Source: Terriglobia bacterium (GTDB taxonomy: Bacteria > Acidobacteriota > Terriglobia > Bryobacterales > Bryobacteraceae). From it: DNA of 64,000 nt. Each line of letters starts with the position of its first letter. Position 1 is the first letter of the stretch. The notes beneath the pieces were generated by a model that saw only the letters and a list, made by a program, of their open reading frames with translations, searched no databases and was not told where the DNA came from. The stretch is taken from the NCBI GenBank assembly GCA_025350105.1, contig JANXYJ010000022.1, positions 1-64,000 on the forward strand, in the 5' to 3' direction. Shown piece after piece: positions 37,639-49,291 of this stretch. Both the position numbers and the translations under genes were made by a program.

Positions 37639-40600
37639 GTGCAACTACAACATTAATTAACATCGAACAACCCCAACTCCCCAGCGCGCCGGCGCTTCAG
37701 ATCGAGGGCAATGTCACGGGCAAGAAGTACTGGCGCAGTTTGAATCATCTGGCGGAGACGCCGGAATTCAAGGATTGGGTCAAACGAATCTTCCCGGCCA
37801 ATATCAATTCGATGATGGACGGCAATTCCCGCCGTACCGTGTTAAAGCTGATGGCCGCCTCGTTTGGATTGGCTGGCTTGACTGCTTGCCGACGCCCAGT
37901 TGAGCACATCATGCCCAACTCCAAGGGTTCGGTAGCGGATGAGTACGCTCCTGGTGAAGCCCATCATTATGCGACGGTAATGTCGATTGGCGGTCACGTG
38001 ACCGGCCTTTTGGTGGAAACCCACGATGGGCGTCCCACTAAAATCGAAGGGAATCCGGACCACATTCATAGCTTGGGCGCCGCGACTGCGATTCAGCAGG
38101 CCAGCATCCTGAGTATGTACGACCCGGATCGTTCAGCGAAAGTGCTTGCGTCCGGAAAAGATTCGAGCTGGAACGCCTACGAAGCGGCCCTGCAGACCAT
38201 TTCGCTTGGCGACGGCAGTGGATTGCGCTTCCTCAGTGGAATGGTTACCTCGCCTTCGCTGGTAGGCTTGCGTAATGAAGCGCTTAAGAAATTCCCCAAA
38301 GCGAAGTGGGTGGAGTACGAAACCGCGGCGCGAGAGAACGAACTGGCAGGCACGGCGATGGCCTACGGGCAAGCACTGTATGTGCACCCCAAGTTCGACA
38401 AAGCAAAAGTCATTTTATCACTGGACGATGATTTCCTAGCCTTGGATTCACCCGCTCCGTTCATGACCACGCTGTTTTCGCGGGGTCGTCGAGTAGAGAC
38501 TGAAGAAGATCTGGAAAAGATGAATCGGCTCTACGTGGTAGAGAGCCAGTTTTCGGTAACCGGCGCCAATGCGGATCATCGTTTGCGGATGAAGGGCAGC
38601 GACGTGCGCCAGTTTGCCATTGACATAGCCACTACGCTGGGGGCTCCGCTCGGTCTTAACGTGGTCGGCAACGATAAGAATGACAAGCGTGCCAAATTCC
38701 TTGCCGCCGTTGTCAAAGATCTGAAGGCGGCCGGTGCCGAAGCGTTGGTGGTGGCGGGGCCGCGGCAGCCAGCCAGCGTGCAGGCGCTCGCGTCGCTGAT
38801 CAATCAGCAGTTGGGGAGCGCGGCGGTCAGCTATTCCAAGCCGGTGATGCAAGGGTCAGATACGGGCGTAAATGCGCTAAAGGCGTTGGCCGGCGAAATG
38901 AACTCCGGGCAGGTTTCGACCCTGGTCATTTTGGGAATCAATCCGGCGTATTCGGCTCCTGCCGATCTGCAGTTTTCCGTGGCTTTGTCGAAGGTTGCCA
39001 ATTCGATCCATTTGGGCCTGGAAGAAGACGAAACGGCGACTGCGGCGAAATGGCATCTGCCGGAAGCTCATTACCTGGAGTCATGGGGAGATCAGGCGAC
39101 GTCCGAAGGTTTAGCGTCCATTCAGCAGCCGGCGATTGAACCACTCTACGGAGGCAAAACGGCGGCTGAGGTTGTGGCCCGACTGGTTGGAAATCGCGAT
39201 TTGAAGGCGCACGACATCGTCAAAAATTATTGGCTGGGGCGTTTTGGCGCTTTGAAGGGCGCCGACGGCGAGCAGTTGTGGCGCAAGGCATTGCACGACG
39301 GCGTGATAGCCGGATCGCAAACGGGTGAGACGGTAAAAGTAAGTGTCGATGCAAAAAAACTGGCGGTGACGCTCGTTGGGGAACCCAAAGCTGTGGCGGG
39401 TGACTCGAAGTCTGTTGAAGTTGGTTTTTATCCCAGCTCCTCGGTCTGGGATGGACGCTTTGCCAACAACGGCTGGCTGCAGGAAGCGCCGGATCCGATG
39501 ACCAAGCTGACCTGGGGCAATGCTGCGATGGTCAGTCCGGCAATGGCACGCAGCCGGGGTTTGGTTGATGGCGATATGGTTGCGATTATGCGCGGCAACC
39601 TGAAACTGGAAGCGGCAGTGATGATTCAGCCCGGCCATGCCGATGACTGTATCTCCATTTCGCTGGGCTACGGCCGCAAGAGTTGCGGGCGTGCGGGTAA
39701 AGACGTCGGGTTTAATGCCAATCTGATTCGTTCGAGCGACGGGTTCTGGTTTGCTCCGGGCTTCACGGTGACTAAGACAGGGGAAACTCATCGGCACGCG
39801 ACAACGCAGGAGCACGGAACTCTTGAGGATGAGGGGAATAACGCCGAACGCCAGCATGACCGGGCGTTGGTGCGGGAAACTACCACGGTCGAGTATCGAA
39901 AAAATCCCAAACTGATCGAAGACATGGTGGAAGTACCGGAGCTCAAGAGTATTTATGCGGAGGTCAAGTACGATCAGGGGTATCAATGGGGGATGGCCAT
40001 CGATTTGACCTCTTGCACTGGCTGCAATGCTTGCGTGGTAGCCTGTCAGGCGGAAAACAACATACCGGTGGTTGGCAAGGAGCAGGTTCTGCGCGGCCGC
40101 GAAATGCACTGGATCCGGTTGGACCGGTATTATTCGGGAGACGAAAACGATCCGACGGTGGTGGAGCAGCCGTTGCCGTGCATGCAGTGCGAGAATGCGC
40201 CATGCGAAAACGTCTGCCCGGTACAGGCAACCAGCCACAGCCCAGAAGGCTTGAACGATATGGCGTATAACCGTTGTGTGGGAACCCGGTACTGCGCCAA
40301 TAACTGTCCGTTCAAGGTACGGCACTTCAACTTCCTGAACTTCCACCGCGAAGAAAAGGAAATCGTAGGTTTGGTTTACAATCCTGACGTCAGCGTGCGC
40401 ATGCGCGGTGTGATGGAAAAGTGCACCTATTGCGTGCAGCGGATTGAAGAGGTAAAGATCTCCGCCAAAGTGGATGGCCGCAAGGAAATCAAGGATGGCG
40501 ATATCAAGACTGCCTGCCAGCAGACCTGCCCGGCCGAGGCGATTACCTTTGGTAATATTAACGACCCCAATAGCCGGGTCGCGAAACTGAAGAAGCAGGA

Positions 40601-40700
40601 ACGCAACTATGCCATGCTGGCCGAACTCGACATTCGACCGCGCACGACGTACCTGGCGAAGTTGCGCAATCCGAATCCCGAACTGGGAGGCAAGGCATAG
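37635..40700 (+). CDS. actB: Alternative complex III iron-sulfur subunit (molybdopterin oxidoreductase-like)
   Basis: 1021 residues. A Tat-like and lipobox-like start ([21 protein letters not shown]) is followed by a large molybdopterin-oxidoreductase-type region that lacks an obvious cofactor site. The C-terminal ferredoxin region holds four cluster sites ([45 protein letters not shown] ... CQQTCP). This is the usual fused ActB1-B2 form with three 4Fe-4S and one 3Fe-4S cluster in the known enzymes. It passes electrons between the quinol site and the hemes. Confidence 0.94.
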   Translation: MSATTTLINIEQPQLPSAPALQIEGNVTGKKYWRSLNHLAETPEFKDWVKRIFPANINSMMDGNSRRTVLKLMAASFGLAGLTACRRPVEHIMPNSKGSVADEYAPGEAHHYATVMSIGGHVTGLLVETHDGRPTKIEGNPDHIHSLGAATAIQQASILSMYDPDRSAKVLASGKDSSWNAYEAALQTISLGDGSGLRFLSGMVTSPSLVGLRNEALKKFPKAKWVEYETAARENELAGTAMAYGQALYVHPKFDKAKVILSLDDDFLALDSPAPFMTTLFSRGRRVETEEDLEKMNRLYVVESQFSVTGANADHRLRMKGSDVRQFAIDIATTLGAPLGLNVVGNDKNDKRAKFLAAVVKDLKAAGAEALVVAGPRQPASVQALASLINQQLGSAAVSYSKPVMQGSDTGVNALKALAGEMNSGQVSTLVILGINPAYSAPADLQFSVALSKVANSIHLGLEEDETATAAKWHLPEAHYLESWGDQATSEGLASIQQPAIEPLYGGKTAAEVVARLVGNRDLKAHDIVKNYWLGRFGALKGADGEQLWRKALHDGVIAGSQTGETVKVSVDAKKLAVTLVGEPKAVAGDSKSVEVGFYPSSSVWDGRFANNGWLQEAPDPMTKLTWGNAAMVSPAMARSRGLVDGDMVAIMRGNLKLEAAVMIQPGHADDCISISLGYGRKSCGRAGKDVGFNANLIRSSDGFWFAPGFTVTKTGETHRHATTQEHGTLEDEGNNAERQHDRALVRETTTVEYRKNPKLIEDMVEVPELKSIYAEVKYDQGYQWGMAIDLTSCTGCNACVVACQAENNIPVVGKEQVLRGREMHWIRLDRYYSGDENDPTVVEQPLPCMQCENAPCENVCPVQATSHSPEGLNDMAYNRCVGTRYCANNCPFKVRHFNFLNFHREEKEIVGLVYNPDVSVRMRGVMEKCTYCVQRIEEVKISAKVDGRKEIKDGDIKTACQQTCPAEAITFGNINDPNSRVAKLKKQERNYAMLAELDIRPRTTYLAKLRNPNPELGGKA

Positions 40701-40702
40701 AC

Positions 40703-42109
40703 ATGAGTGCGGTCACACAAAATCCAGCATTGATGGAAGTCAATCCGCCTCTGGTGCAGAGCGATACGTACCACGATCTTACCGAGCAGGTTAGCGCCAT
40801 CACAGAAGCCGGTGTTCTCGAAACACCGATGAAGTATTGGATCACGCTATCCATTACCGCGGGGATCACTCTGTTGTTAGGCGCAATGCTGACCTACCTG
40901 GTTTCGCGCGGTATTGGCGTCTGGGGCAACAACCGCCCAATTGGATGGGCTTGGGATATCACCAACTTCGTGTTCTGGATCGGTATCGGGCACGCAGGAA
41001 CGTTGATCTCGGCCATTTTGTTTTTGTTCCGCCAAAAATGGCGGACATCGATCAATCGTTCGGCGGAAGCGATGACACTGTTCGCGGTGATGTGCGCGGG
41101 TATTTTTCCGCTATTTCATACTGGCCGTCCATGGCGGGCCTATTGGTTGATGCCCATCCCCAACTTGGATTTGAACCTATATCAAAATTTCCGCAGCCCC
41201 TTGATTTGGGATGTATTTGCGGTTTCAACATATTTGACGGTCTCGGCGTTGTTCTGGTTTACGGGGCTGGTTCCGGACTTGGCGACGCTGCGGGACCGCG
41301 CGACGGGACGGATAAAACAAGTGGTTTTCGGCATCTTGAGTCTGGGCTGGCGAGGGTCTGCCCGTCACTGGAGCAACTACGAAAAAGCGTATTTGATTCT
41401 AGCGGCCATCTCGACTCCGCTGGTGCTCAGTGTTCATAGCATCGTGAGTTTCGACTTTGCGACGTCGGTGATTCCTGGCTGGCACACCACGATTTTCCCC
41501 CCGTATTTCGTCGCGGGCGCTGTGTTCTCCGGTTTTGCGATGGTGATGACGCTGTTGATCATTGCTCGCTGGCTGTTGAATCTCGAAAACCTGATTACCA
41601 TGAAGCACCTGGAGAACATGAATAAAATCATCCTGGTGACCGGATCAATCGTCGGCTACGCTTACGCAACCGAGTTCTTTATCGCCTGGTATAGCGGAAA
41701 TCCCTACGAACGTTATGCGTTTATCAATCGTGCCTTCGGTCCTTACGCCTGGGCCTACTGGACCATGATTACCTGCAACGTGATCTCGCCGCAATTTTTC
41801 TGGTTTAAGAGTCTGCGCCGCAGCATACCGGTTATGTTCATTCTCAGCATCACGACCAACATCGGCATGTGGTTTGAACGTTTTGTGATTATCGTCACCA
41901 GCTTGCACCGCGATTTTCTTCCTGGTTCGTGGGGCTACTACAAACCGACGTGGGTGGACATTTGTACATTTATTGGAACCTTTGGGCTGTTCCTGACTCT
42001 GTTCCTGCTTTTTGCCCGTTTCCTGCCGATGATCGCGCTGTCGGAAGTGAAGGGCGTGAGGGCGCAAGAGAAACAGATGTTTAAGGGGCAGGAGTTGGTG
42101 GCGAAATGA
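40703..42109 (+). CDS. actC: Alternative complex III quinol-binding membrane subunit (NrfD-like)
   Basis: 468 residues with about ten membrane helices of the NrfD/PsrC family. Marks include [45 protein letters not shown] and a C-terminal helix before [13 protein letters not shown]. ActC binds quinol on the periplasmic side in structures of the complex. It starts 2 bp after actB and overlaps actD by 4 bp. Confidence 0.93.
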   Translation: MSAVTQNPALMEVNPPLVQSDTYHDLTEQVSAITEAGVLETPMKYWITLSITAGITLLLGAMLTYLVSRGIGVWGNNRPIGWAWDITNFVFWIGIGHAGTLISAILFLFRQKWRTSINRSAEAMTLFAVMCAGIFPLFHTGRPWRAYWLMPIPNLDLNLYQNFRSPLIWDVFAVSTYLTVSALFWFTGLVPDLATLRDRATGRIKQVVFGILSLGWRGSARHWSNYEKAYLILAAISTPLVLSVHSIVSFDFATSVIPGWHTTIFPPYFVAGAVFSGFAMVMTLLIIARWLLNLENLITMKHLENMNKIILVTGSIVGYAYATEFFIAWYSGNPYERYAFINRAFGPYAWAYWTMITCNVISPQFFWFKSLRRSIPVMFILSITTNIGMWFERFVIIVTSLHRDFLPGSWGYYKPTWVDICTFIGTFGLFLTLFLLFARFLPMIALSEVKGVRAQEKQMFKGQELVAK

Positions 42110-42699
42110 CACCCGAACATTTTTCAGAACAGCTGCCAGAGCAATTGCGGGAGCAGTTGGGCCTGGGGCCGGACAAAGTATACGCGGTGATCGGGGAGTT
42201 CTCCGAACCCGAGGATTTGGTAGCCGCCGGACGGCGAATCCGACAGATGGGCTATACCAAGTTGGATGCAATGTCGCCGTTCCCCGTGCACGGCATCGAC
42301 GACGCCATTGGTGTACCCTCGTCGCGCCTGGGCTGGATTGTGATTTTCTTTTCCGTGCTGGGGGCATTGACGGCCCTGGGCCTAATCTATTGGGTGGGCG
42401 TCGTGAGCTATCCCTTGGTCATTGGCGGCAAGCCGCTGTTTGACTTTAGCTATTCCATTCCGGTGACGTTTGAATTGACGATTCTATTTACAGCCTTCGC
42501 GACCTTCCTGGGAATGTGGGGCATCAATGGATTGCCGCGGCTGTACCACCCGTCATTTAACTATTCGCAATTTCATCGCGCCTCCGACGACAGGTTCCTG
42601 TTGGTAATTGAGGCTGCTGATCCGAAATTTGATCCTAAAGCCAGCGCGGAGCATCTACGTGGAGTGGGTGCATCGAGCGTTGAGGTGGTGGAGGGATGA
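42106..42699 (+). CDS. actD: Alternative complex III subunit D (DUF3341)
   Basis: 197 residues. A cytoplasmic DUF3341 domain ([38 protein letters not shown]) is followed by two helices ([20 protein letters not shown] and a second near [18 protein letters not shown]) and a soluble end. It is a structural subunit. Both ends overlap neighbours by ATGA. Confidence 0.92.
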   Translation: MTPEHFSEQLPEQLREQLGLGPDKVYAVIGEFSEPEDLVAAGRRIRQMGYTKLDAMSPFPVHGIDDAIGVPSSRLGWIVIFFSVLGALTALGLIYWVGVVSYPLVIGGKPLFDFSYSIPVTFELTILFTAFATFLGMWGINGLPRLYHPSFNYSQFHRASDDRFLLVIEAADPKFDPKASAEHLRGVGASSVEVVEG

Positions 42700-43304
42700 C
42701 AAAGAAATTTGCAAGCAGCCTGCTGGTAGTTGCTTTGGCCGGGCTCGCTGGTTGTTCGAGCATTCAGCGCGACCCGCCCATCCAAATGCTGGATGACATG
42801 AAGCACCAACCAAAGTTCAAGGCGCAGGCCTCGATCGACGGAATTTTCGCCGATGGCCGTTCCAATCGGCTGGCTCCGGAGGACACCGTCGCACGGGCGG
42901 GCTACCGCGAGGAAACGCCCATGAATACAGGCCTGTCGAGTGGAATGTACATCGGGCAAAACCCAGTACCGGTGACGATGGCCCTGCTCAAGCAGGGGCA
43001 GACTAAATTCAACATATATTGTGCGCCTTGTCACGACCAGACAGGAATGGGGCACGGTGTTGTGCCGACCCGGGTTCCCAGTTGGCAACCATCGAACTTA
43101 ACCGAGGACCGGGTCGTGCAATTCGCCGATGGCGACATATTCAGTGTCATCAGCAACGGCCGCAGAACCATGCCGGCGTACCAGTATCAGGTTGCGATCG
43201 CTGATCGTTGGGCCATCGTGGCTTATGTAAGGGTTCTACAGCGGGCTGCGCATGGCATGCCCTACGACGTGCCGGCAGGGACGACCATCGCTGCCGTGAG
43301 ATAA
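42696..43304 (+). CDS. actE: Alternative complex III monoheme cytochrome c lipoprotein
   Basis: 202 residues. The lipobox LAGLAGC places it on the outer face of the inner membrane. A single heme site CAPCH follows, and the axial Met is probably in GRRTMPAYQYQV. The opening SSIQRDPPIQMLDDM is typical of ActE. It can carry electrons from ActA toward the oxidase. Confidence 0.92.
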   Translation: MTKKFASSLLVVALAGLAGCSSIQRDPPIQMLDDMKHQPKFKAQASIDGIFADGRSNRLAPEDTVARAGYREETPMNTGLSSGMYIGQNPVPVTMALLKQGQTKFNIYCAPCHDQTGMGHGVVPTRVPSWQPSNLTEDRVVQFADGDIFSVISNGRRTMPAYQYQVAIADRWAIVAYVRVLQRAAHGMPYDVPAGTTIAAVR

Positions 43305-43323
43305 CCGGGTAGATTTAGACACC

Positions 43324-44568
43324 ATGAGCGATCATCAACATACAACGCAGGGAACAACCCACGGGGCAGCGCATGGCGCCGCTGTAGATTCCTACCAATT
43401 GGAACTGAGCCGGTGGAATGCTGGCCGTAACGCTTTGGCGCTGGCGGCGCTGATCGGAATTATTGGCTGCCTAGTGGGCTACGCGAGTAATCCCGAACAC
43501 TTTTTTTTGTCCTACACCGTGGCTTTCGCCTACACGACTTTTATCGGGTTGGGCGCGTTTTTCTTTGTGATGGTGCAGTATTTAACCGGTTCGGCCTGGA
43601 GCGTCACGATGCGCCGGATTATGGAAAATTTGATGATGACGCTGCCCATCGGGCTGCTTTTGTTCGTACCGATCATCATCGGGATGAAGTACATCTATCC
43701 GTGGATGAACCCGCAGGTGGTGGCGGCTAGCGAAGCTTTGCGTGCGAAGAGCGGGTTTCTTTCGCAAAACTTCTTTATTTTGCGCGGTGTCGTGTATTTC
43801 GCACTCTGGTCTTTGTGGGTCGGTTCGATCTACCGGCAATCGACGAAACAGGATGCGGAACGTTCTATCCGGCAAATGCACATCGCCTCCAAGTGGAGCG
43901 CGCCTGGTCTGTTTTTGGCTGTGGTGGTTGGTTCGTTAGCTGCGTTTGATTGGCTGATGTCGCTGGAGCCCACTTGGTACTCCACCATCTTCGGACTGGT
44001 GACTTTGGCGGGTGGGTCGCTTTCCTTCTTTTCAGTTTTAACCCTGGTGTGTTTGGGTTTCCGAAAAGTTGGGGTTCTAAAGAATACGATAACGCAAGAA
44101 CACTATCACGATCTAGGCAAGTGGATGTTCACGCTCACTGCTTTCTACACCTATGTGGCCTTCTCGCAATACATGTTGATCTGGTATGCCAACCTGCCAG
44201 AGGAGACGATCTGGTACCGCCATCGGATGATGGGTGATTGGCTGCCGGTCAGTTTGGCTATGCCGTTTCTTCGCTTTCTGATTCCGTTCTTTGTGCTGTT
44301 GTGCCGGGGAGCCAAGCGCAGCCTGGGTGTGATTACCTTCATCGCCATTTGGAGTCTGGTCGTGGAATACATCGACCTTTATTGGGTGGTGATGCCGGTT
44401 CGCTATAAAGCGGGACCGGAATTTCACTTATTCTGGCTCGATTTGTCGGCACTGCTCACGACGGTCAGTATTTGTGGGTTAATGTTCTGGAGCCGATTCC
44501 GGGCACACAAGATGATACCGGTCGGGGACTTGCGCCTGGAGCAGAGCCTGCATTTTGAAAACGCCTAA
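43324..44568 (+). CDS. actF: Alternative complex III membrane subunit F (NrfD-like)
   Basis: 414 residues with about ten helices, the second NrfD-type subunit. Marks are SAWSVTMRRIMENLMMTLP, DWLMSLEPTWYSTIFGL and YMLIWYANLPEETIWYRHRM. It starts with a His-rich tail and pairs with ActC in the complex. Confidence 0.92.
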   Translation: MSDHQHTTQGTTHGAAHGAAVDSYQLELSRWNAGRNALALAALIGIIGCLVGYASNPEHFFLSYTVAFAYTTFIGLGAFFFVMVQYLTGSAWSVTMRRIMENLMMTLPIGLLLFVPIIIGMKYIYPWMNPQVVAASEALRAKSGFLSQNFFILRGVVYFALWSLWVGSIYRQSTKQDAERSIRQMHIASKWSAPGLFLAVVVGSLAAFDWLMSLEPTWYSTIFGLVTLAGGSLSFFSVLTLVCLGFRKVGVLKNTITQEHYHDLGKWMFTLTAFYTYVAFSQYMLIWYANLPEETIWYRHRMMGDWLPVSLAMPFLRFLIPFFVLLCRGAKRSLGVITFIAIWSLVVEYIDLYWVVMPVRYKAGPEFHLFWLDLSALLTTVSICGLMFWSRFRAHKMIPVGDLRLEQSLHFENA

Positions 44569-44577
44569 GGGGAAAAT

Positions 44578-45003
44578 ATGAGTAACGAAACAAACGAGCA
44601 CCCCATCGCCAAGCACGATCCAAAGGAAGGATTTGATCGGAGTGAGCCCCACACACCGGCGATTTGGGCGTTTACAATTGGCAGCGTTGCCGTGTTGGTT
44701 CTGACGATCGTGGCGGTGGCGGGTTACTTTGATTCGGTCTATCAAGAGGCGGTGTACCGGAAGGTTCTTTCGGCGCCAAGCAGTCAATTGATTGAATTGC
44801 GCAACCGTGACGCCTGGAACTTGAATCATTACATGTACGGGGATTTGGATCAGAAGAGTGGCCGCGTGCGCATTCCCGTGGAGCGGGCGATGAACGCTTT
44901 TGCGCAGGAAGCACAGGCAGGCAAACTGTTTTATCCGGCGAAAGCAACGCCGGTAAAGAAGGACGAACCGGCGGCTGTGTCGGTCGCTACCTCCGCAAAA
45001 TAG
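44578..45003 (+). CDS. Small single-helix protein of the act-cox operon
   Basis: 141 residues with one membrane helix (IWAFTIGSVAVLVLTIVAVAG), an acidic cytoplasmic start and a periplasmic domain (RNRDAWNLNHYMYGDLDQ). No cofactor motif. It starts 9 bp after actF behind an AGGGG site. Small genes of this sort occur at this place in other act clusters; a structural or assembly role at the complex III-oxidase interface is inferred. Confidence 0.75.
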   Translation: MSNETNEHPIAKHDPKEGFDRSEPHTPAIWAFTIGSVAVLVLTIVAVAGYFDSVYQEAVYRKVLSAPSSQLIELRNRDAWNLNHYMYGDLDQKSGRVRIPVERAMNAFAQEAQAGKLFYPAKATPVKKDEPAAVSVATSAK

Positions 45004-45008
45004 AGCAT

Positions 45009-45929
45009 ATGAAACGTAGCCTCCCCATATTCGCTTTGGGTTTGATACTGGCGGTGAGTCTTTCCGCCCAGTATCGTATGCCCAAACTGGGTAACCAGGG
45101 CTCGCTGCCCGCCAATGTACGTCCGGCACAATTGGTGGGTGTTGGAGTGGAAGAACATTTGGGAGCGCAGGTGGATCCGAATCTTCTCTTTACCGGGGAA
45201 GACGGCTACCCGGTTGCCCTCAGCCAGTTCCTGAACAAAGGGCGGCCGGTGATCCTGAATCTGGTCTATTACAATTGCCCCATGCTGTGCACGCTTCTGC
45301 TGAACGGACAGACCGAGGCCATGCGAAGCATACCTTGGACGCCGGGTAAAGAATACGACGTGGTGACCATCAGCATTGACCCGCGCGAGAGTTTTGCGGA
45401 TGCCCGGAAGAAGAAGGGGGTCTATCTGGCGAGCTACGATCGTTCCGCTCCTGGGTGGCATTTTTTGTCGGACCATTTATCAGATCGTCTCTTGTCAGAA
45501 CAGTCGGCCGGAACCAAGGACTTGACCGATAGCGAAGCAAAAAGCAACGCCAAGCGCTTGGCCTCTCAAGTGGGCTTTAACTATCGCTACGACCCCTCGA
45601 TTGAGCAGTACGCGCACCCGGCAGCGATCATGATTCTGACTCCGGAAGGGAAATTAGCGCGGTATCTGTATGGGCTGCGTTTTTCCCCGCGTGATTTGCG
45701 CTTTGCCTTGGCCGAGGCGTCGGAGGGGCGCTCAACGATGGCGCTCGAAAAAGTTTTATTGTTCTGCTACCACTACGACCCGAAGGCCAAGGGCTATGTG
45801 CTGTTCGCGCAGAATCTAATGCGCGCGGGCGGGATGGTAACGTTGGTGGTTTTGTTGACATTTTTGCGCTTCATGTTCCGAGCGGAGCGGCTCCGGACGG
45901 CGCGCATCGCAAAGGAAGGTTACGCATAA
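45009..45929 (+). CDS. Sco1/SenC-type copper chaperone
   Basis: 306 residues: a signal peptide, a thioredoxin-like Sco domain with the copper site CPMLC (LVYYNCPMLCTLLLNGQ) and partner His in EQYAHPAAIMIL, and a C-terminal membrane helix (LVVLLTFLRFMF). It delivers copper to the CuA site of CoxB, encoded directly downstream (the coxB ATG follows its stop without a gap). Confidence 0.9.
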   Translation: MKRSLPIFALGLILAVSLSAQYRMPKLGNQGSLPANVRPAQLVGVGVEEHLGAQVDPNLLFTGEDGYPVALSQFLNKGRPVILNLVYYNCPMLCTLLLNGQTEAMRSIPWTPGKEYDVVTISIDPRESFADARKKKGVYLASYDRSAPGWHFLSDHLSDRLLSEQSAGTKDLTDSEAKSNAKRLASQVGFNYRYDPSIEQYAHPAAIMILTPEGKLARYLYGLRFSPRDLRFALAEASEGRSTMALEKVLLFCYHYDPKAKGYVLFAQNLMRAGGMVTLVVLLTFLRFMFRAERLRTARIAKEGYA

Positions 45930-46868
45930 ATGGAGTGGCTTCGATCGGCACTATTGCCGCCCCAGGGCTCGGCCTTCGCGGGCGAAATCGATTTTGTTTA
46001 CATGTTCATCTTATGGTTGAGCATTGTTCTGTTCGTTGGGATTGTCGGGGCTGAACTTTATTTTGTCTGGCGCTATCGGTACGTACCCGGCCGCCCGACT
46101 CCGCACCAAACCCATAACACCAAGCTCGAAATCATTTGGAGCGTCTTGCCGCTTTTGTTGTGTGTCGGTCTGTTTTTCTGGGGGATTGACGGTTACATGA
46201 AGTTCGCGGTGGCTCCCGGGGATGCGATGGAAGTGCAAGTGACCGCGAAGAAATGGCTTTGGCAGTTTGAATATCCCGATGGCACGCGAACCGTGAATGA
46301 AGTACATTTGCCGGCAGACAAGCCGGTCCATTTCGTCATGACCAGCGAAGATGTCTTGCATGACTTCTACGTTCCCGATATGCGGGTGAAGCGGGATGTC
46401 ATTCCTAATCGCTATAGCGAAATCTGGTTCACGCCCACGGCATTAGGAGAGCATGTTTCCACCTGCGCTGAGTACTGTGGCAAGGGGCATTCAGACATGC
46501 ATGCGAAAGTCTTTGTGGAAACAAAAGAGAAGTATGAAGAATGGATGGCCACGGGCGGCGATGAATGGATGAAGCATACGCCCGAGGAATGGGGCAAGAT
46601 TCAGTACGAACAGAAGGGCTGCGCCACCTGCCACAGTTTGGATGGGGCCAAGAGCAAAGGCCCCAGTTGGAAGGGAATTTGGGGCAAAATGGAGAAGCTG
46701 CAGGGTGGCAAGACGGTGCTGGTGGACGAGGCGTACGTCCGCGAGTCCATGCTGCAGCCGCAGGCGAAGGTCGTCGAAGGATTTGAGCCGGTGATGCCCA
46801 CTTTCCAAGGCCTGCTGCGAGAAAATGAAATCCGCGGTCTGGTGGCGTTTATCAAGTCGCTAAAGTAA
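45930..46868 (+). CDS. coxB: Cytochrome c oxidase subunit II with fused cytochrome c (caa3 type)
   Basis: 312 residues. Two helices lead to the CuA domain with His144, Cys179, Cys183, His187 and Met190 (STCAEYCGKGHSDM). A C-terminal cytochrome c domain follows, with Cys231/Cys234/His235 (CATCH). The fused heme makes a soluble cytochrome c unnecessary, as expected when the oxidase docks with alternative complex III. Confidence 0.95.
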   Translation: MEWLRSALLPPQGSAFAGEIDFVYMFILWLSIVLFVGIVGAELYFVWRYRYVPGRPTPHQTHNTKLEIIWSVLPLLLCVGLFFWGIDGYMKFAVAPGDAMEVQVTAKKWLWQFEYPDGTRTVNEVHLPADKPVHFVMTSEDVLHDFYVPDMRVKRDVIPNRYSEIWFTPTALGEHVSTCAEYCGKGHSDMHAKVFVETKEKYEEWMATGGDEWMKHTPEEWGKIQYEQKGCATCHSLDGAKSKGPSWKGIWGKMEKLQGGKTVLVDEAYVRESMLQPQAKVVEGFEPVMPTFQGLLRENEIRGLVAFIKSLK

Positions 46869-46898
46869 GCAAGTCACGGAAGCAGATGGTTAACTGAC

Positions 46899-48554
46899 AT
46901 GGAACATACACTCACACCCGGCGCAGTCCTAGGCGACCGGCCGCGGCCCGAGAAGAATTATCTAAACGAGACCACGGGCATCTGGAGTTGGATGACCACG
47001 ATCGATCACAAGCGCATCGGGATCATGTACCTGTGCGGCGTGTCGACGGCCTTTCTGATCGGCGGCGTCTTCGCGCTGCTGGTGCGGTTGGCGCTGCTGA
47101 ACCCGCAGCACACACTCTTTGGTAGGGTTTGGGTTACGGCCGAAACCTACAACCGGTTTTTCACTTTGCACGGCGTCGTCATGGTCTTTCTGTTCATCAT
47201 CCCGTCCATACCGGCGTCGCTGGCCAATTTCGTTTTGCCGATGATGCTGGGGGCCAAGGACGTAGCCTTCCCCCGCTTGAATCTGGCAAGTTTCTACCTT
47301 TGGGTAGGTGGGGCGATATTTGGCATCACGGCGATGGTTTTAGGTGGAGTGGACACGGGTTGGACTTTCTACACGCCCTATTCCACCACTACCGACGGCA
47401 GCGTCGGCCTGATGGTGATGGCCGCTTTCATCTTGGGCTTCTCCTCGATCTTTACTGGACTTAACTTCATCGCCACGGTCCACAAGTTGAGGGCACCGGG
47501 CATGGGCTGGTTCGATATGCCGTTATTTGTCTGGGGCATCTATGCGACCGCGCTGATTCAGATTTTGGCCACGCCGGTTCTGGCTATCACCCTGGTCTTG
47601 CTGCTGTTGGAACGGACCTACAAGATTGGAATTTTCGATCCGGCGTACGGTGGAGATCCCGTGCTGTTCCAGCACTTCTTCTGGTTCTATTCGCATCCGG
47701 CGGTCTATATTATGATTGTTCCCGGCATGGCAATCATCAGCGAATTGATCCCAACTTTTTCACGCAAGACGATCTTTGGCTATCGCGCGATTGCTTATTC
47801 CAGCGTATCGCTCGCTTTGCTCAGCTTCATCGTTTGGGGCCATCATATGTTCGTCGCGGGCGAAAGCGACTTGGCCAACGTGGTGTTCTCTGCGTTGACG
47901 TTTTTGGTGGCGATTCCTTCGGGTGTAAAAGTCTTCAACTGGCTCTCTACTATGTATAAGGGGAACATCAGCTTTGAGACTCCCATGCTCTACGCTCTGT
48001 CATTCCTGTTTCTCTTTGCGATCGGCGGTTTGACGGGTATCTTTTTCTCGACGTTGGCGGTAGATATTCACCTTACCGATACGTACTTTGTGGTGGCCCA
48101 TTTCCATTACGTCATGATGGGCAGCACTGTTATCGCCTTCTTTGGCGGGATTCACTACTGGTGGCCCAAGATGACGGGCAGAATGTATTCGGAAAAGTGG
48201 GGCGCCATTGCCTGTGCGCTGATTTTTGTCGGCTTCAATATGACTTTCGGGTCGCAGTTCATCATGGGTGGACAAGGTATGCCGCGACGCTATTTTAACT
48301 ATTTGGATAAGTTCCAACCCATCCACGCATTTTCCACCTATGGCAGTTGGGTGCTGGCGGTTGGCCTTTTCATGATGGCGATCAACCTACTGGTCTCCCT
48401 GAAGACGGGAAAACGGGCGCCGGATAACCCATGGGGCGGTACCACCATGGAGTGGGAATCTTCTTCACCGCCGGTTTTCCACAATTTTGAACATCAGCCG
48501 GTTTTGGAGCATGAACCCTACGATTACCGGCACAGAACGGTGACACACGTATGA
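46899..48554 (+). CDS. coxA: Cytochrome c oxidase subunit I
   Basis: 551 residues, twelve helices. Heme a and CuB ligands lie in [33 protein letters not shown] and [10 protein letters not shown]. The helix VI motif is YSHPAV, not the GHPEV of A1 oxidases, so the D-channel Glu is absent and the enzyme belongs to the A2 heme-copper group. It reduces O2 and pumps protons. Confidence 0.96.
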   Translation: MEHTLTPGAVLGDRPRPEKNYLNETTGIWSWMTTIDHKRIGIMYLCGVSTAFLIGGVFALLVRLALLNPQHTLFGRVWVTAETYNRFFTLHGVVMVFLFIIPSIPASLANFVLPMMLGAKDVAFPRLNLASFYLWVGGAIFGITAMVLGGVDTGWTFYTPYSTTTDGSVGLMVMAAFILGFSSIFTGLNFIATVHKLRAPGMGWFDMPLFVWGIYATALIQILATPVLAITLVLLLLERTYKIGIFDPAYGGDPVLFQHFFWFYSHPAVYIMIVPGMAIISELIPTFSRKTIFGYRAIAYSSVSLALLSFIVWGHHMFVAGESDLANVVFSALTFLVAIPSGVKVFNWLSTMYKGNISFETPMLYALSFLFLFAIGGLTGIFFSTLAVDIHLTDTYFVVAHFHYVMMGSTVIAFFGGIHYWWPKMTGRMYSEKWGAIACALIFVGFNMTFGSQFIMGGQGMPRRYFNYLDKFQPIHAFSTYGSWVLAVGLFMMAINLLVSLKTGKRAPDNPWGGTTMEWESSSPPVFHNFEHQPVLEHEPYDYRHRTVTHV

Positions 48555-49291
48555 GTTCTTCAACCGTAGATTTGCACGGCACGCATCCTCATGATGGTGG
48601 TGACCATGGCGGAGGGCATGCCCATGACCCTCATCACCAGCACCATTTCACAACCATGGAGCAGCAGGCCGATACCACCAAGATCGGCATGTGGTTGTTT
48701 CTGGTAACGGAAGTACTTACCTTCGGCGGCTTGTTTGCTGGTTTTGGCTTGATGCAGAGCCGCTATCCGCAGGAGTTCATTGAGGCGCACGAACATTTGC
48801 AGCGTCCGCTGGGCGCCTTGAACACGGTAGTCTTGCTGGTTTCCAGCTTTACGATGGTCATGGCGGTACTGGCGGCGCGGACCAACCAGAGTAAGAAGAC
48901 GGTCCGGTATTTGATAATGACCATCGCTTGCGCCTTTATCTTTCTGGGCGTGAAGTATTTTGAGTATTCGCACAAATTCGAAGAAGGCTTGTTGCCCGGC
49001 AGCTTCTATCACACGCAAGCGACGGATACAGTGAAAATCATTAACGCCGCTGGCCAAGTTGTCCCTAGCCACGGCTACGCGACGTTCTTCAGCTTCTACT
49101 TCATGATGACCGGGCTGCACGGGATTCACATTCTCGCCGGCATCGGTCTGCTCACCTGGATTGCCATTCGGGCCAATCGGGGAGAATTTTCCAGTGCCTA
49201 TTACACACCGGTGGATCTGGTGGGGCTGTTTTGGCACCTTGTCGATTTGATCTGGATCTATTTGTTCCCGTTGTACTACTTAATCTCATGA
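48551..49291 (+). CDS. coxC: Cytochrome c oxidase subunit III
   Basis: 246 residues with a His-rich N-terminus ([20 protein letters not shown]) that might bind metal. Five helices follow, including [20 protein letters not shown] and [18 protein letters not shown], with a C-terminal [17 protein letters not shown]. It overlaps coxA and the subunit IV gene by 4 bp each. Confidence 0.95.
   Translation: MSSSTVDLHGTHPHDGGDHGGGHAHDPHHQHHFTTMEQQADTTKIGMWLFLVTEVLTFGGLFAGFGLMQSRYPQEFIEAHEHLQRPLGALNTVVLLVSSFTMVMAVLAARTNQSKKTVRYLIMTIACAFIFLGVKYFEYSHKFEEGLLPGSFYHTQATDTVKIINAAGQVVPSHGYATFFSFYFMMTGLHGIHILAGIGLLTWIAIRANRGEFSSAYYTPVDLVGLFWHLVDLIWIYLFPLYYLIS

Noticed and set aside
39111-40346. 411-residue open frame antisense to actB
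   Set aside because: It is the complement of a well-supported gene, with no family marks and an Arg/His-rich composition typical of shadow frames.
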